From UBA6522 sp965221035 (GTDB taxonomy: Bacteria > Pseudomonadota > Gammaproteobacteria > Steroidobacterales > Rariloculaceae): 64,000 nt of DNA. Within the stretch, counting starts at the first letter, position 1; the number at the start of each line of letters is the position of its first letter. The stretch covers positions 3,534,001 through 3,598,000 of the forward strand of contig OZ244860.1 in the NCBI GenBank assembly GCA_965221035.1, written 5' to 3'. Both the position numbers and the translations under genes were made by a program. Below the pieces are notes generated by a model. That model was not told where the DNA came from, ran no database searches, and was given only the letters and a program-made list of their open reading frames with translations. Positions 1-8,554 of the stretch are shown here, piece by piece.

Positions 1-1
1 A

Positions 2-115
2 GGGCTGCGCTGGGGACTATGTCACGTCGTTGACGGGCAGGGCGGCTACATGAAGCGCTTCGAGGTGGATGAACGACTCAAGAACCACTTTCGCAATCGC
101 GAAACCTACGAGTGA
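2..115 (+). CDS. 3' end of an upstream gene (partial)
   Basis: The frame is open from the window edge to a TGA at 113-115 and gives a 37-residue C-terminal tail ending RNRETYE. The stop overlaps the ATG of the next gene by one base (TGATG), which suggests translational coupling to the sodium symporter. The tail is too short for me to assign a family. From context it may be an enzyme acting on the sugar that the symporter imports, but that is inference only. Confidence 0.5.
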   Translation, partial: GLRWGLCHVVDGQGGYMKRFEVDERLKNHFRNRETYE

Positions 116-1716
116 TGGTCGCATCATTCCTGTTTTTTACCGGCCTCGTCGCCGTGGCGACATTCTGGGTGACACGCAACGATGACCACAAGACGAGTGA
201 CGGTTTCTTCCTGGGTGGCCGCACCCTGACGTTTCCGTTCATCGCGGGTTCCCTATTGCTGACCAATCTGTCGACTGAACAGCTGGTCGGACTGAATGGA
301 GCGGCGTTCACGTACGGCCTTGCGGTCATGGTGTGGGAGGTTGTCGCTGTCGTTGCGCTCGTTGCCATGGCGCTGTTCATGTTGCCCCGCTTTCTGGAAA
401 AAGGCGTGACGACCGTGCCGGAATATCTTGAGCACCGTTTCGATCGCCAGACGCAGATCATCACGAACATCATCTTCCTGGTTGCGTACGCAGCCCTGTT
501 GCTGCCGATCATCCTGTACACCGGGGCAATCGGCCTGATCGGCATTCTTGATGTGCAGGGCATCCTCGGGCTCGAGTCGCATTCGCAGACACTCTGGGTG
601 ATTGTCGTAACCGTTGGGCTGATCGGTTCCATTTACGCGCTGTTCGGTGGTCTTCGGACCGTTGCGGTATCCGATGCGTTGAATGGCATCGGTCTGCTTG
701 TCGGTGGTTTCCTGGTCGCGTGGTTTGGAATCAGGGCGCTGGGTGACGGAAACATTGTCAGCGGAATCGATGCGCTTGCCGCAGGCAATGAAGGTCGGTT
801 CAACTCGATTGGCGGACCGGAGAGCGCCGTGCCATTCGGCACCGTGTTCACGGGCATCCTTCTGCTGAACTTCTTCTACTGGACGACGAATCAGCAAATC
901 ATTCAGCGAACGTTCGGCGCAAAATCACTGGCCGAAGGCCAGAAAGGCGTGCTCCTGACAGGCCTGCTCAAGCTGCTGGGCCCTGTCTACCTTGTTATTC
1001 CGGGCATGATCGCATACGCAATGTTTGCCGGGCAGGAAGTTCGCCCGGATCATTCGTATGGACAGCTCGTCAATCAAGTGCTGCCAACGGTATTCGCCGG
1101 TTTCTTCGCGGCGGTCATGATGGGAGCGATCCTTTCCAGCTTCAATTCCGCACTGAACAGCACATGCACCTTGTTTGGCATTGGCCTCTACAAGTCAATA
1201 TTCCGACCCGATGCCGAAAGTGTGCGGGTGGTGCGGGCGAGCAAGGTCTTTGGTTGGGTCGTTGCCGGCATCGCAATGGTGATTGCGCCGCTCCTGGCGG
1301 GTCAACAGAATATTTTCAGTTACCTGCAGAAGATGAACGGCATCTACGCGATTCCGATCTTTGCGGTCGTCCTGACCGGCATGATCACTCGCAATGTTCC
1401 GCCAGTTGCAGCCAAGGTTGCGCTGGTCGCCGGATTCCTTGTCATCGCCTGCGGGTACTTTGTGCCACCGATGGCAGTGATCGTGAATTCACTGCACGAA
1501 TTCCACTTCCAGGGCATTGTGTTCGGGTATCTGGTCATCGCGATGCTCGTCATGGGCGAGATACGACCGTACGTCGCACTGTCGCATCAACGGGACTCCG
1601 CTCCGGTCGACATGGCGCCGTGGCGGCATGCGCGAGCCGCCGGGTTTGTGCTGCTCGCACTGGTGCTGACGATCTACGTCCTGTTCGCGGACCTCAGTGT
1701 TCTTGGAGGAGGGTAG
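115..1716 (+). CDS. Sodium:solute symporter (SSS/SGLT family), probable sugar importer
   Basis: This 533-aa polytopic inner-membrane protein has about 13-14 hydrophobic segments. Near residue 50 it carries NLSTEQLVGLNG, equivalent to the sugar/Na+ site region of bacterial SGLT-type galactose transporters. FYWTTNQQIIQR around residue 255 and the GAILSSFNSALNS stretch around residue 340 are also typical of the family. Members couple Na+ entry to uptake of sugars or other small solutes. The ATG at 115 overlaps the preceding stop; a GTG at 112 is a less likely start. With beta-galactosidases and an agarase-type enzyme downstream, galactose or an agar-derived sugar is a reasonable substrate, but this is not shown by sequence. 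Confidence 0.88.
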   Translation: MVASFLFFTGLVAVATFWVTRNDDHKTSDGFFLGGRTLTFPFIAGSLLLTNLSTEQLVGLNGAAFTYGLAVMVWEVVAVVALVAMALFMLPRFLEKGVTTVPEYLEHRFDRQTQIITNIIFLVAYAALLLPIILYTGAIGLIGILDVQGILGLESHSQTLWVIVVTVGLIGSIYALFGGLRTVAVSDALNGIGLLVGGFLVAWFGIRALGDGNIVSGIDALAAGNEGRFNSIGGPESAVPFGTVFTGILLLNFFYWTTNQQIIQRTFGAKSLAEGQKGVLLTGLLKLLGPVYLVIPGMIAYAMFAGQEVRPDHSYGQLVNQVLPTVFAGFFAAVMMGAILSSFNSALNSTCTLFGIGLYKSIFRPDAESVRVVRASKVFGWVVAGIAMVIAPLLAGQQNIFSYLQKMNGIYAIPIFAVVLTGMITRNVPPVAAKVALVAGFLVIACGYFVPPMAVIVNSLHEFHFQGIVFGYLVIAMLVMGEIRPYVALSHQRDSAPVDMAPWRHARAAGFVLLALVLTIYVLFADLSVLGGG

Positions 1717-1786
1717 GTCGGACGTAATGCCGTAATGCCCGAGGCATCGAATCCGGCGGAGCCTGCCGTAGTCTTTCGGAAACGCA

Positions 1787-3394
1787 TCACCGATCCTCAC
1801 GACCATGCAGCGTCTTGCCGCGCCGATCCTCAAGTTCCTTTCGGATCACCACAAGGCGCCTGCGGGACAGCGGATAGAAGAACAGCAGGACCACCGCCAG
1901 ACTCACCGCAATCATCTGCGGCAGCACGTAGAACAGCCGGAGCCGCTCCAGTGTCTGCGGTGACAGCATATCCATTATCGCCGCCTGTTCGAACTGTCTC
2001 GTCAGACGTTCGAGTGTCACCGCATCCTCGCCCTCCCTTTCTTCAGGTGGCAGGTCGTCATAGTGCTGCTGTGCCTCGATCGCAACCTGGGCCCTGGTTT
2101 CGTCGGGCAGATCGCTTGAAAAACCCACGACGTGTTGCAGGAGTATGCCGGCGAAGACGAAGGCGAGGGATATGGCCAGCTTGTTCGTCCAGATCAGCGT
2201 GGCGGCAACCATACCCTCGTTGCGCTTGCCCGACAGGTGCTCGTCGTAGTCGCAGATATCCGCGCGCATCGACAACGTCAGCACCCAGAAACCAACTTCG
2301 CCGGCAGCCAGCAACGGTTTGGGCAGCAGCGTCAGCCACGGCCGTCCCTGGATGGTCGTGAGATAGACAAGAACATACGTGAAAAAAAGCAGGATCAGGC
2401 AAGCCATCATCGTGTGATGCTTGTCATGACGGTCGGTCACCTGCTTGATGCCCCACGCGGCGGCGATGGCGAATACGACGCTGAAGGTGCCGGTATAGGC
2501 GGTGAGTTTTGCACCCGCGTGAATGTCGCCTTCGAAGATGTAGTAGGTATAGACGAAGTACCTCAATTGCATGGTCGCGAGAATCGCGAACAGGTAGAAA
2601 CAGATGATTCCGATCAGAACCAGGAGCGCCCTGTTGGCCAATAGCGATCGTAGCGTGATCCAGAATTTCGAGCGGCCGGTCTTCTTCGCGATCTTCCGGT
2701 AGCGTTCGACACAGAATATTGCCGGCGTGATTCCGGCGAGGATAACGACCGTGGCGATCAGCCAGCTCACGAGCCGCACGCCGTTGATCTCGCCGCCGAC
2801 CCAGGGCTTCATGGCAAGCCAGGTTGCCAGCGGAAACATCCAGACGATCCCCAGGCTGCAAGCGTGCTGGACGTAAGTGCGCACGACGAAAACGGCGTTG
2901 CGCTCCGTGTAGTCAGGCGTCAGCTCCGAACCGAGCGCCTCGTAGGGCACCATGAATACGGAGTAGCCGGTGTAGAAAAGCAAGAGCGCAAAGACCAGGT
3001 AGGCGTCCTGGGCCGCCGGCCCCCAGCTTTCGGGAACCATCCAGATCACGGGGTACGCCAGTCCCGTCAGCACAGCGCCGGCAAAGACGAATGGTCTGCG
3101 CCGGCCGAAACGGTTATTGCAGCGATCCGACAGTGTACCGATAGCGGGATCGGTGAAGGCGTCCCAGAGGCGGGCGATACCCATGGCCTTGCCGACAGCC
3201 GTCGGCGCCATCTTCATGAAGTCGACAAAGAACGCATTGAGAAACAACGACAGGCAGACGTTGGCATAGTGGTCTGAAACCACGCCGAAGCCGAATGCGA
3301 TCTTCTGTCCCAACGGAACCCGGTCTTCGGGTCGCGTGTTTGCCGGGTCGAGCTCCGTGTTGCTGGCAACGACCTCAGTCAAGTCGCTCTCCAT
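1787..3394 (-). CDS. GPH-family (MFS) sugar:cation symporter
   Basis: This 535-aa protein has 12 predicted membrane segments. It carries the signature of glycoside-pentoside-hexuronide:cation symporters: ARLWDAFTDPAIGTLSD near residue 95, followed by an RFGRRRPF loop, and MVPYEALGSELTPDYTER near residue 165. The family includes MelB-like importers of oligosaccharides and glycosides. It is divergent from the LacZ-type GH2 at 3715, with a shared operator region between them. It ends convergent to the SSS symporter. A likely role is import of galactosides for cytoplasmic hydrolysis by that GH2. A long hydrophilic stretch before the last helices (about residues 425-480, rich in Glu) is longer than in the paralogue at 6939-8354. 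Confidence 0.9.
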   Translation of the reverse strand: MESDLTEVVASNTELDPANTRPEDRVPLGQKIAFGFGVVSDHYANVCLSLFLNAFFVDFMKMAPTAVGKAMGIARLWDAFTDPAIGTLSDRCNNRFGRRRPFVFAGAVLTGLAYPVIWMVPESWGPAAQDAYLVFALLLFYTGYSVFMVPYEALGSELTPDYTERNAVFVVRTYVQHACSLGIVWMFPLATWLAMKPWVGGEINGVRLVSWLIATVVILAGITPAIFCVERYRKIAKKTGRSKFWITLRSLLANRALLVLIGIICFYLFAILATMQLRYFVYTYYIFEGDIHAGAKLTAYTGTFSVVFAIAAAWGIKQVTDRHDKHHTMMACLILLFFTYVLVYLTTIQGRPWLTLLPKPLLAAGEVGFWVLTLSMRADICDYDEHLSGKRNEGMVAATLIWTNKLAISLAFVFAGILLQHVVGFSSDLPDETRAQVAIEAQQHYDDLPPEEREGEDAVTLERLTRQFEQAAIMDMLSPQTLERLRLFYVLPQMIAVSLAVVLLFFYPLSRRRLVVIRKELEDRRGKTLHGREDR

Positions 3395-3714
3395 TCCGAT
3401 CGAGCGATTCGACTCATCAAGGTCTCGGTAGCGAAGCCCCAGGCTGGTTGAGCCAATGTAGTTACGGTCTGGTAGATTGTCAACAATCGAATGTTTTCAG
3501 TCTGAGCATCGAGAAACCCGCACCTGGATATTGCCGAAGGGCTCGAATTCGAGGTGTCTTCAGCCCATTTTCAAATGGAGAAGGACAGTAGCGTGGTTGG
3601 AGGATTGGTCCGCTGGATGGTCATGTATGTGCACGGCCCTGAACGTGATACTCTGGGCAGAAGGGGGCGCAAAGGGTGCCAGCTTGGCGTTCCTTGCGTC
3701 CGTGTGCAGACTTT
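3395..3714. other. Divergent intergenic region GPH transporter / GH2
   Basis: About 320 bases separate the two divergent starts. The operator-like element and minus-strand promoter at 3455-3491 are the only structure I can support. The part from about 3500 to 3714 holds no gene I can defend and no obvious RNA structure. The weak open frames in it lack a ribosome site and have no recognisable content. Confidence 0.5.
3455..3491 (-). promoter_or_regulatory. Putative promoter with overlapping TTGTCAACAAT operator (site A)
   Basis: The plus strand reads ATTGTCAACAATCGAA at 3476-3491, sharing TTGTCAACAATCGA with the 17-bp site at 8494-8510. On the minus strand a TTGACA (-35, 3478-3483) and a TACATT (-10, 3455-3460) are spaced by 17 bases and would drive the GPH transporter gene. 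The operator core covers the -35, consistent with repression. The core fits the T-N-G-T-N2-A-C-N-A form known for FadR-type GntR regulators. The regulator itself is not identified. Confidence 0.55.
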
Positions 3715-6700
3715 ATGACGCGATCAACGGATTCCCGGTTCTGGAGACATCCTGAACTCACCTCCTTTGCCAGGCTGCCGGCGCGCGCGACCTTCCATGC
3801 GGAGCCTGGCCTGCCGACCGGACCTGGCAAGCCTTTGCACCGGTCGTTTCTTTCCTTGAACGGGAAGTGGGACTTTCTCTACGCGAGCAGTCCGGCTCAG
3901 GCGGAGCGCTGGCGACTGGGACCGGAAGCCGATTGGGAGTCCATCGACGTTCCAGGGAATCTGGAGTGCCAGGGATACGGCTCGCCCCAATACACGAACA
4001 CGGCGATGCCCTTCAGGCTGGACCCACCCGCGGTTCCCGAGGAGAACCCGACGGGTATTTACCGAAAAATTTTCTCCCTGCCCGCAAGCTGGAAGTCCAG
4101 GCGTGTCGTTGTCCATTTTGGCGGCGCGAACAGTTGCCTGATGGTCTATTTGAACGGGGAATTCGTGGGATTTTCCAAGGATTCGCATTTGCCGGCGGAG
4201 TTCGAACTGACCGACCTCGTGAAACACGGTGCCGACAACGAACTCGTCGCCGTGGTCATCAAGTGGTCGGACTCATCCTACCTCGAGGACCAGGACCAGT
4301 GGTGGCTGTCGGGTTTGCAACGCGATGTGAGTCTCCACGCAACACCAAAGGCTTACATCGCCGACGTTTTTTTCAAACCGATTGTCGCGGCTGATTGCGG
4401 CAGTGCATCTTTCGATCTTCGCGTAAGGGTCGGGCACAATGATTTGTCGCGGCTTCTCAGGGATCGTTGCACGGTTGAAGTACAGTTGTTCGATCCCGCA
4501 GGGACTCCGGTTTTCGACAAGGCGCTGACACGGTCGGTCGAAACCCGCTATCGTAGTCGCACGCAAATGGGCCGCAACGAGGCCGCCTTGCGAGCCCGAA
4601 TTCCTCGCAACAGGCTGAAGCTCTGGAACCACGAGACGCCGCATCTGTACCGCGTCGAAATAGTCCTCAGAACTCCGAAGGGCACTAGCCATACCACTGT
4701 CCGCTGTGGATTCAGGCGAGTTGAAGTCAAGTCGGGGGACATGCTGATCAACGGCAAGCGAGTCCTGATCAAGGGCGCGAATCGGCACGAGCACCACCCG
4801 GTTTACGGCAAGGCAGTCCCGTTCGAGACACTACTTGCGGATGTCAAGCTGCTCAAGCAACACAACTTCAATGCCGTTCGCTGTTCCCACTACCCATGCG
4901 ATCCTCGTTTTCTCGATCTCTGTGACGAGTACGGCCTCTATGTCATCCAGGAAGCCAATATCGAATCGCACGATTTTCATAACGAACTGTGTCGCTCGAG
5001 TCGCTACGCTTCCGCGTGGCTTGATCGCTGCACGCGAATGGTGATCAACGGGCAGAATCATCCCGCGATCATCGCGTGGTCCTTGGGCAACGAGAGCGGC
5101 CATGGACCAAATCACGACGCGGCCGCCGGATGGATTCGACACTATGACGACTCGCGACTGCTGCACTATGAAGGCGCGATTTCGAAGTATCAGAGTCGCG
5201 TAACCTGGGCGCACGGTTCACTGGCGAGTGATTTGGTCTGCCCGATGTACCCGACATTGGGCGAAATTGAGGAGTGGTCAGATTTTCGCCAGGCACATGC
5301 TCCGGAAAGACCAGCCGACCAGCGCCAAATGGACCTGCAGGACGCGGCGGCTGCACTGTCTCCTGAACTCGAACATCCGCTCGGCATGCCGGATGTGCGC
5401 TTGCTGCCGCATCCCCTCGAACGCCCACTCATCCTATGCGAGTACTCGCATGCCATGGGCAACAGCAACGGTTCGCTAAGCGATTACTTCCGGCTGTTCA
5501 AGACGCTGCCGGGGGTGCAGGGTGGATTTATCTGGGAGTGGCTCGACCATAGCTTCCTACGAACAGCCGAAGACGGTCGCAGCTACCATGTGTACGGAGG
5601 TGACTTCGGCGAAGCACTGCATGATGCCAATTTTGTCTGCGATGGCCTGGTTTCATCGGATCGAATTCCGCATCCGGCCATGCAGGAGCACAAATACCTC
5701 GCGCAGCCCGTAAGCGTCGCACTGGTTTCCGAAAGTCCGGGTTCCGTCTGCCTGGCCATCCGCAATGAACACGACTTCACTTCACTGAATGCCCTGCGGT
5801 GTACGTGGACGCTCACAGTGGATGGGGAGATTGTCCGGAAAGGACGACTGGCTGATCTGCGGATACGGCCTGGTGATACCAGAAAGCACACGCTGCGGTT
5901 GCAACCGACCCGACGCGCCGGAGAGCGGTTTCTGAACTTCGAGTTCAGGACCAGGAAAGACACTTCCTGGGCCGAAGCAGGTCACACCGTGGGTTGGGAG
6001 CAGATCAAGCTGAGGCCCACAAAACCGACCAGGCTTGGCCAAGGGCACAGAGCCAGGGTGCAAGTCGATGAGAGTGGCGACGTCACGGAGGTAATAGTTG
6101 GCGGATCGCGTGCCATATTCGACTCTCGATGTGGGTACCTGGCATCTCTGGACTTCAGCGGCGAGACCATCGTCTCAACTGGGCCCCGCCTGCAGCTGTG
6201 GCGCGCCGCGACCGACAACGATGGGCTCAAGCTCTGGGCTGGCCAGGACAGCAAGGCGCTCGGCAAATGGAGAAGGCTCGGGCTGTACAGGCCGTTGTTT
6301 GCGGAGCCCGTCGCGTTCAAGCCCAGACGGACCAGTGAGGGGGACGTCACCATATCCATAATGACCTTGTATCGGTTGGCGAATCCTGCGCACCGGGTCG
6401 AACATCGTCACGACTACAGCACAGGCGCTGACGGCGTTCTGAAAATTACTCATGACGTGAAGATCGTGGGGAGAGGCCTCAAGGATTTGCCGAGAATCGG
6501 TACCCGGATCGACCTCGCCGAAGGCTTTGACCGTCTTCGCTATTTCGGGAGAGGTCCGCTCGAAAACTACGCCGACCGCAAGAGTGGCGAGAAGATCGGG
6601 CTGTACGAAAATACGGTTGAAGGCGAGTACGTGAATTACGTCATGCCCCAGGAGCATGGCCACCATACCGACACGCGTTGGCTCGAACTGGCCTCGGACA

Positions 6701-6942
6701 ATGGCAGAACCATGAGGGTCCAGGGTCACCCGACCTTCGAATTCAACGCGACTCGGTACTCGGCGGAGTCCTTGTACGCGGCTCGCCACACGATTGACCT
6801 GGAGCCGTCACCTCATGCGATTCTCTATTTGGACCATGCCCACCGCGGGCTCGGAACAGGCAGTTGCGGACCCGACACGTTACCCGAATACCAGGTCAAT
6901 GAGCGCCGCTACCAATGGTCGGAGACTTGGTTTTTCACTTAA
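3715..6942 (+). CDS. GH2 beta-galactosidase, LacZ type, cytoplasmic
   Basis: This 1075-aa protein matches the long LacZ-type GH2 architecture: an N-terminal jelly roll with the SLNGKWDFLY start, an Ig-like domain, a TIM barrel and a C-terminal galactose-mutarotase-like beta-sandwich. E. coli LacZ is 1024 aa. WSLGNESGHG places the acid/base Glu at 460, and CEYSHAMGN places the nucleophile Glu at 576. The SSYLEDQDQWWLSG stretch is also LacZ-like. I chose the ATG at 3715 over the GTG at 3676, because the extra 13 residues are not conserved-looking. No signal peptide is visible, so it should act on imported galactosides, matching the GPH transporters on both sides. Its TAA overlaps the convergent stop of the next gene by four bases. 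Confidence 0.92.
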   Translation: MTRSTDSRFWRHPELTSFARLPARATFHAEPGLPTGPGKPLHRSFLSLNGKWDFLYASSPAQAERWRLGPEADWESIDVPGNLECQGYGSPQYTNTAMPFRLDPPAVPEENPTGIYRKIFSLPASWKSRRVVVHFGGANSCLMVYLNGEFVGFSKDSHLPAEFELTDLVKHGADNELVAVVIKWSDSSYLEDQDQWWLSGLQRDVSLHATPKAYIADVFFKPIVAADCGSASFDLRVRVGHNDLSRLLRDRCTVEVQLFDPAGTPVFDKALTRSVETRYRSRTQMGRNEAALRARIPRNRLKLWNHETPHLYRVEIVLRTPKGTSHTTVRCGFRRVEVKSGDMLINGKRVLIKGANRHEHHPVYGKAVPFETLLADVKLLKQHNFNAVRCSHYPCDPRFLDLCDEYGLYVIQEANIESHDFHNELCRSSRYASAWLDRCTRMVINGQNHPAIIAWSLGNESGHGPNHDAAAGWIRHYDDSRLLHYEGAISKYQSRVTWAHGSLASDLVCPMYPTLGEIEEWSDFRQAHAPERPADQRQMDLQDAAAALSPELEHPLGMPDVRLLPHPLERPLILCEYSHAMGNSNGSLSDYFRLFKTLPGVQGGFIWEWLDHSFLRTAEDGRSYHVYGGDFGEALHDANFVCDGLVSSDRIPHPAMQEHKYLAQPVSVALVSESPGSVCLAIRNEHDFTSLNALRCTWTLTVDGEIVRKGRLADLRIRPGDTRKHTLRLQPTRRAGERFLNFEFRTRKDTSWAEAGHTVGWEQIKLRPTKPTRLGQGHRARVQVDESGDVTEVIVGGSRAIFDSRCGYLASLDFSGETIVSTGPRLQLWRAATDNDGLKLWAGQDSKALGKWRRLGLYRPLFAEPVAFKPRRTSEGDVTISIMTLYRLANPAHRVEHRHDYSTGADGVLKITHDVKIVGRGLKDLPRIGTRIDLAEGFDRLRYFGRGPLENYADRKSGEKIGLYENTVEGEYVNYVMPQEHGHHTDTRWLELASDNGRTMRVQGHPTFEFNATRYSAESLYAARHTIDLEPSPHAILYLDHAHRGLGTGSCGPDTLPEYQVNERRYQWSETWFFT

Positions 6943-8354
6943 ACCGCCTCGCGCCGCTGTTCCAGTTGGCTACGAATGGCGGCGAGCCTGTCCCTCGAAA
7001 GGGAGTACCTGAGCAGTATCAGGAAGACGATCAGCGTAGCCGCGCACGGCACTGCGATATACGTTAGCTTGATGCGCTCCAGCGTTTCGATGGATTGTGC
7101 GCCTTGTTCGACATCGAATCCGGACACGAATTCCAGGATGTATCCGCTGGCAGCCACGGCGAGTGTGATTGCAACCTTGACCAGCCAGTTGTTGACAGCA
7201 GCAATCATTCCCTCGCGTCTCAGGCCGAAATTGTACTCGTCCCAGTCGCAGACGTCGGCCCGCATCGATATGACGAGCACCCAGAAGCCTGCAGTGGCGA
7301 AGGCATAGAAGGGTTTTGTCACCAGCGTAAGCAAGGGATGGCCCGGCTGGTAGGTGAAATAGATCGCCAGATGGGACAGGAAAATGGTTGCGACGCAAGC
7401 CAGCAACATGATGTGCTTGTCGAACCTGTCCGACAGGACGTGAACGACAAATGCCCCCAGCAGGGCGAATGCGACGGGTATTGTCCTGTTGGCGGCGTCG
7501 AGCAACGCACCAGTTTGTACGTCGCCACCGTAGATGTAGTAGATGTGCACGTATGGCTCAAGTGCCCGCATGCTCGTGTCCGCAAACAAGTAGATCGAGA
7601 TCGAGCTGACGATGATCACAAGCGGGCGATTTTTCACGAGCGATTTGATGGCGTGAAATATCTTCTCCTTGTCCTGCTTCTCGGCAATCGTCTGGTACCG
7701 TTCGACACATTCCATTGCGCACCAGATGCCGGTCGCGGCAATCAGGAGGCCGACGCCTACGCTGACCAGACGGACTCCCGCCAGGTGACTTGCGAAGATG
7801 GCCAGGCTGCCCATATAGAACAGAAACGGGAGTCCGAGGTCTGCGAATGCAGACACGTAAAACCGGATGCTGTAGACCCGAGTTCGTTCCTGGTAGTCGG
7901 GAGTCAGCTCCATGCCCAGTGATTCGTACGGCACGGAGAACAGCGAGTAACAGGTAAAGAAGACCAGGAACGCGACGCATAGATAGACAAACGTAGCGGT
8001 TTCACTCCAGGACTCGGGAACCATCCAGACCAGGGGGAAGGCGATTCCGGTCAGGATTGCTCCTGCGAAGATCAAGGGCTTGCGCCGTCCGTACTTGCTC
8101 TTCAGGTTGTCGGAAATCGAACCTACAACGGGGTCCGTTATCGCATCCCAAAGTCTCGCGAGGGAAAGGGCTATCGTGACCAGCTGGGGCGAAATGCCCA
8201 GCAGGATGTTGTAGACCGGCAGGGCCAGCCACGCCACGCCGAACTGGGCGTAGTGGTCGGCTACGAGGCCGGAAGAGTAAGCGAACTTCTGCCGGAGAGG
8301 GACGCGGTCTTCAACAGCAGTGGCACTCGCTGGAGACTCGGCATTCGTCTGCAT
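6939..8354 (-). CDS. GPH-family (MFS) sugar:cation symporter, second paralogue
   Basis: This 471-aa paralogue of the 1787-3394 protein has the same landmarks: ARLWDAITDPVVGSISD near residue 70, a KYGRRKPL loop, and SVPYESLGMELTPDYQER near residue 140. It has 12 predicted membrane segments and is closer to the usual family length. It is divergent from the lipoprotein GH2 at 8555, with the 17-bp operator between them. It converges with, and overlaps by four bases, the end of the LacZ-type GH2. Import of galactosides released outside the cytoplasm is the likely role. Having two GPH carriers around one GH2 suggests different oligosaccharide preferences. Confidence 0.9.
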   Translation of the reverse strand: MQTNAESPASATAVEDRVPLRQKFAYSSGLVADHYAQFGVAWLALPVYNILLGISPQLVTIALSLARLWDAITDPVVGSISDNLKSKYGRRKPLIFAGAILTGIAFPLVWMVPESWSETATFVYLCVAFLVFFTCYSLFSVPYESLGMELTPDYQERTRVYSIRFYVSAFADLGLPFLFYMGSLAIFASHLAGVRLVSVGVGLLIAATGIWCAMECVERYQTIAEKQDKEKIFHAIKSLVKNRPLVIIVSSISIYLFADTSMRALEPYVHIYYIYGGDVQTGALLDAANRTIPVAFALLGAFVVHVLSDRFDKHIMLLACVATIFLSHLAIYFTYQPGHPLLTLVTKPFYAFATAGFWVLVISMRADVCDWDEYNFGLRREGMIAAVNNWLVKVAITLAVAASGYILEFVSGFDVEQGAQSIETLERIKLTYIAVPCAATLIVFLILLRYSLSRDRLAAIRSQLEQRREAV

Positions 8355-8481
8355 CGGTTCCGGCCTCCCGGTGGCACCAGTACTCCATCAACCCCATCAC
8401 GACGTATTGCCGCGCTCACTGGCGAAGCACGAGAAACAGGATGTTCGCGTCGTCTGTCTTGTTGTTATCAGCTCCGCGGTC

Positions 8482-8510
8482 ACGCTAACACAATTGTCGA
8501 TTGTTGACAA
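8482..8510 (-). promoter_or_regulatory. Putative promoter and 17-bp operator (site B)
   Basis: TTGTCGATTGTTGACAA lies at 8494-8510. Its complement TTGTCAACAATCGACAA differs by one base from the site at 32788-32804. It is an inverted repeat with TTGTC/GACAA ends. On the minus strand TTGTCA (8505-8510) and a weak TAGCGT (8482-8487), spaced by 17, could form the transporter promoter. For the plus-strand GH2 I see only a possible -35 (TTGACA, 8504-8509) without a good -10. Confidence 0.55.
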
Positions 8511-8554
8511 AATAAGGTAGCATGGCGCACTGCTGGAACCGGACTCGGCCGAAC

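Noticed and set aside
1735..1747. ATGCC/GGCAT hairpin between the convergent symporter and GPH genes
   Set aside because: Five-base stem with no T-run; too weak to call a terminator.
3477..3755. Small plus-strand frame in the gap before the LacZ-type GH2
   Set aside because: It has no ribosome site or recognisable content and starts inside the operator.
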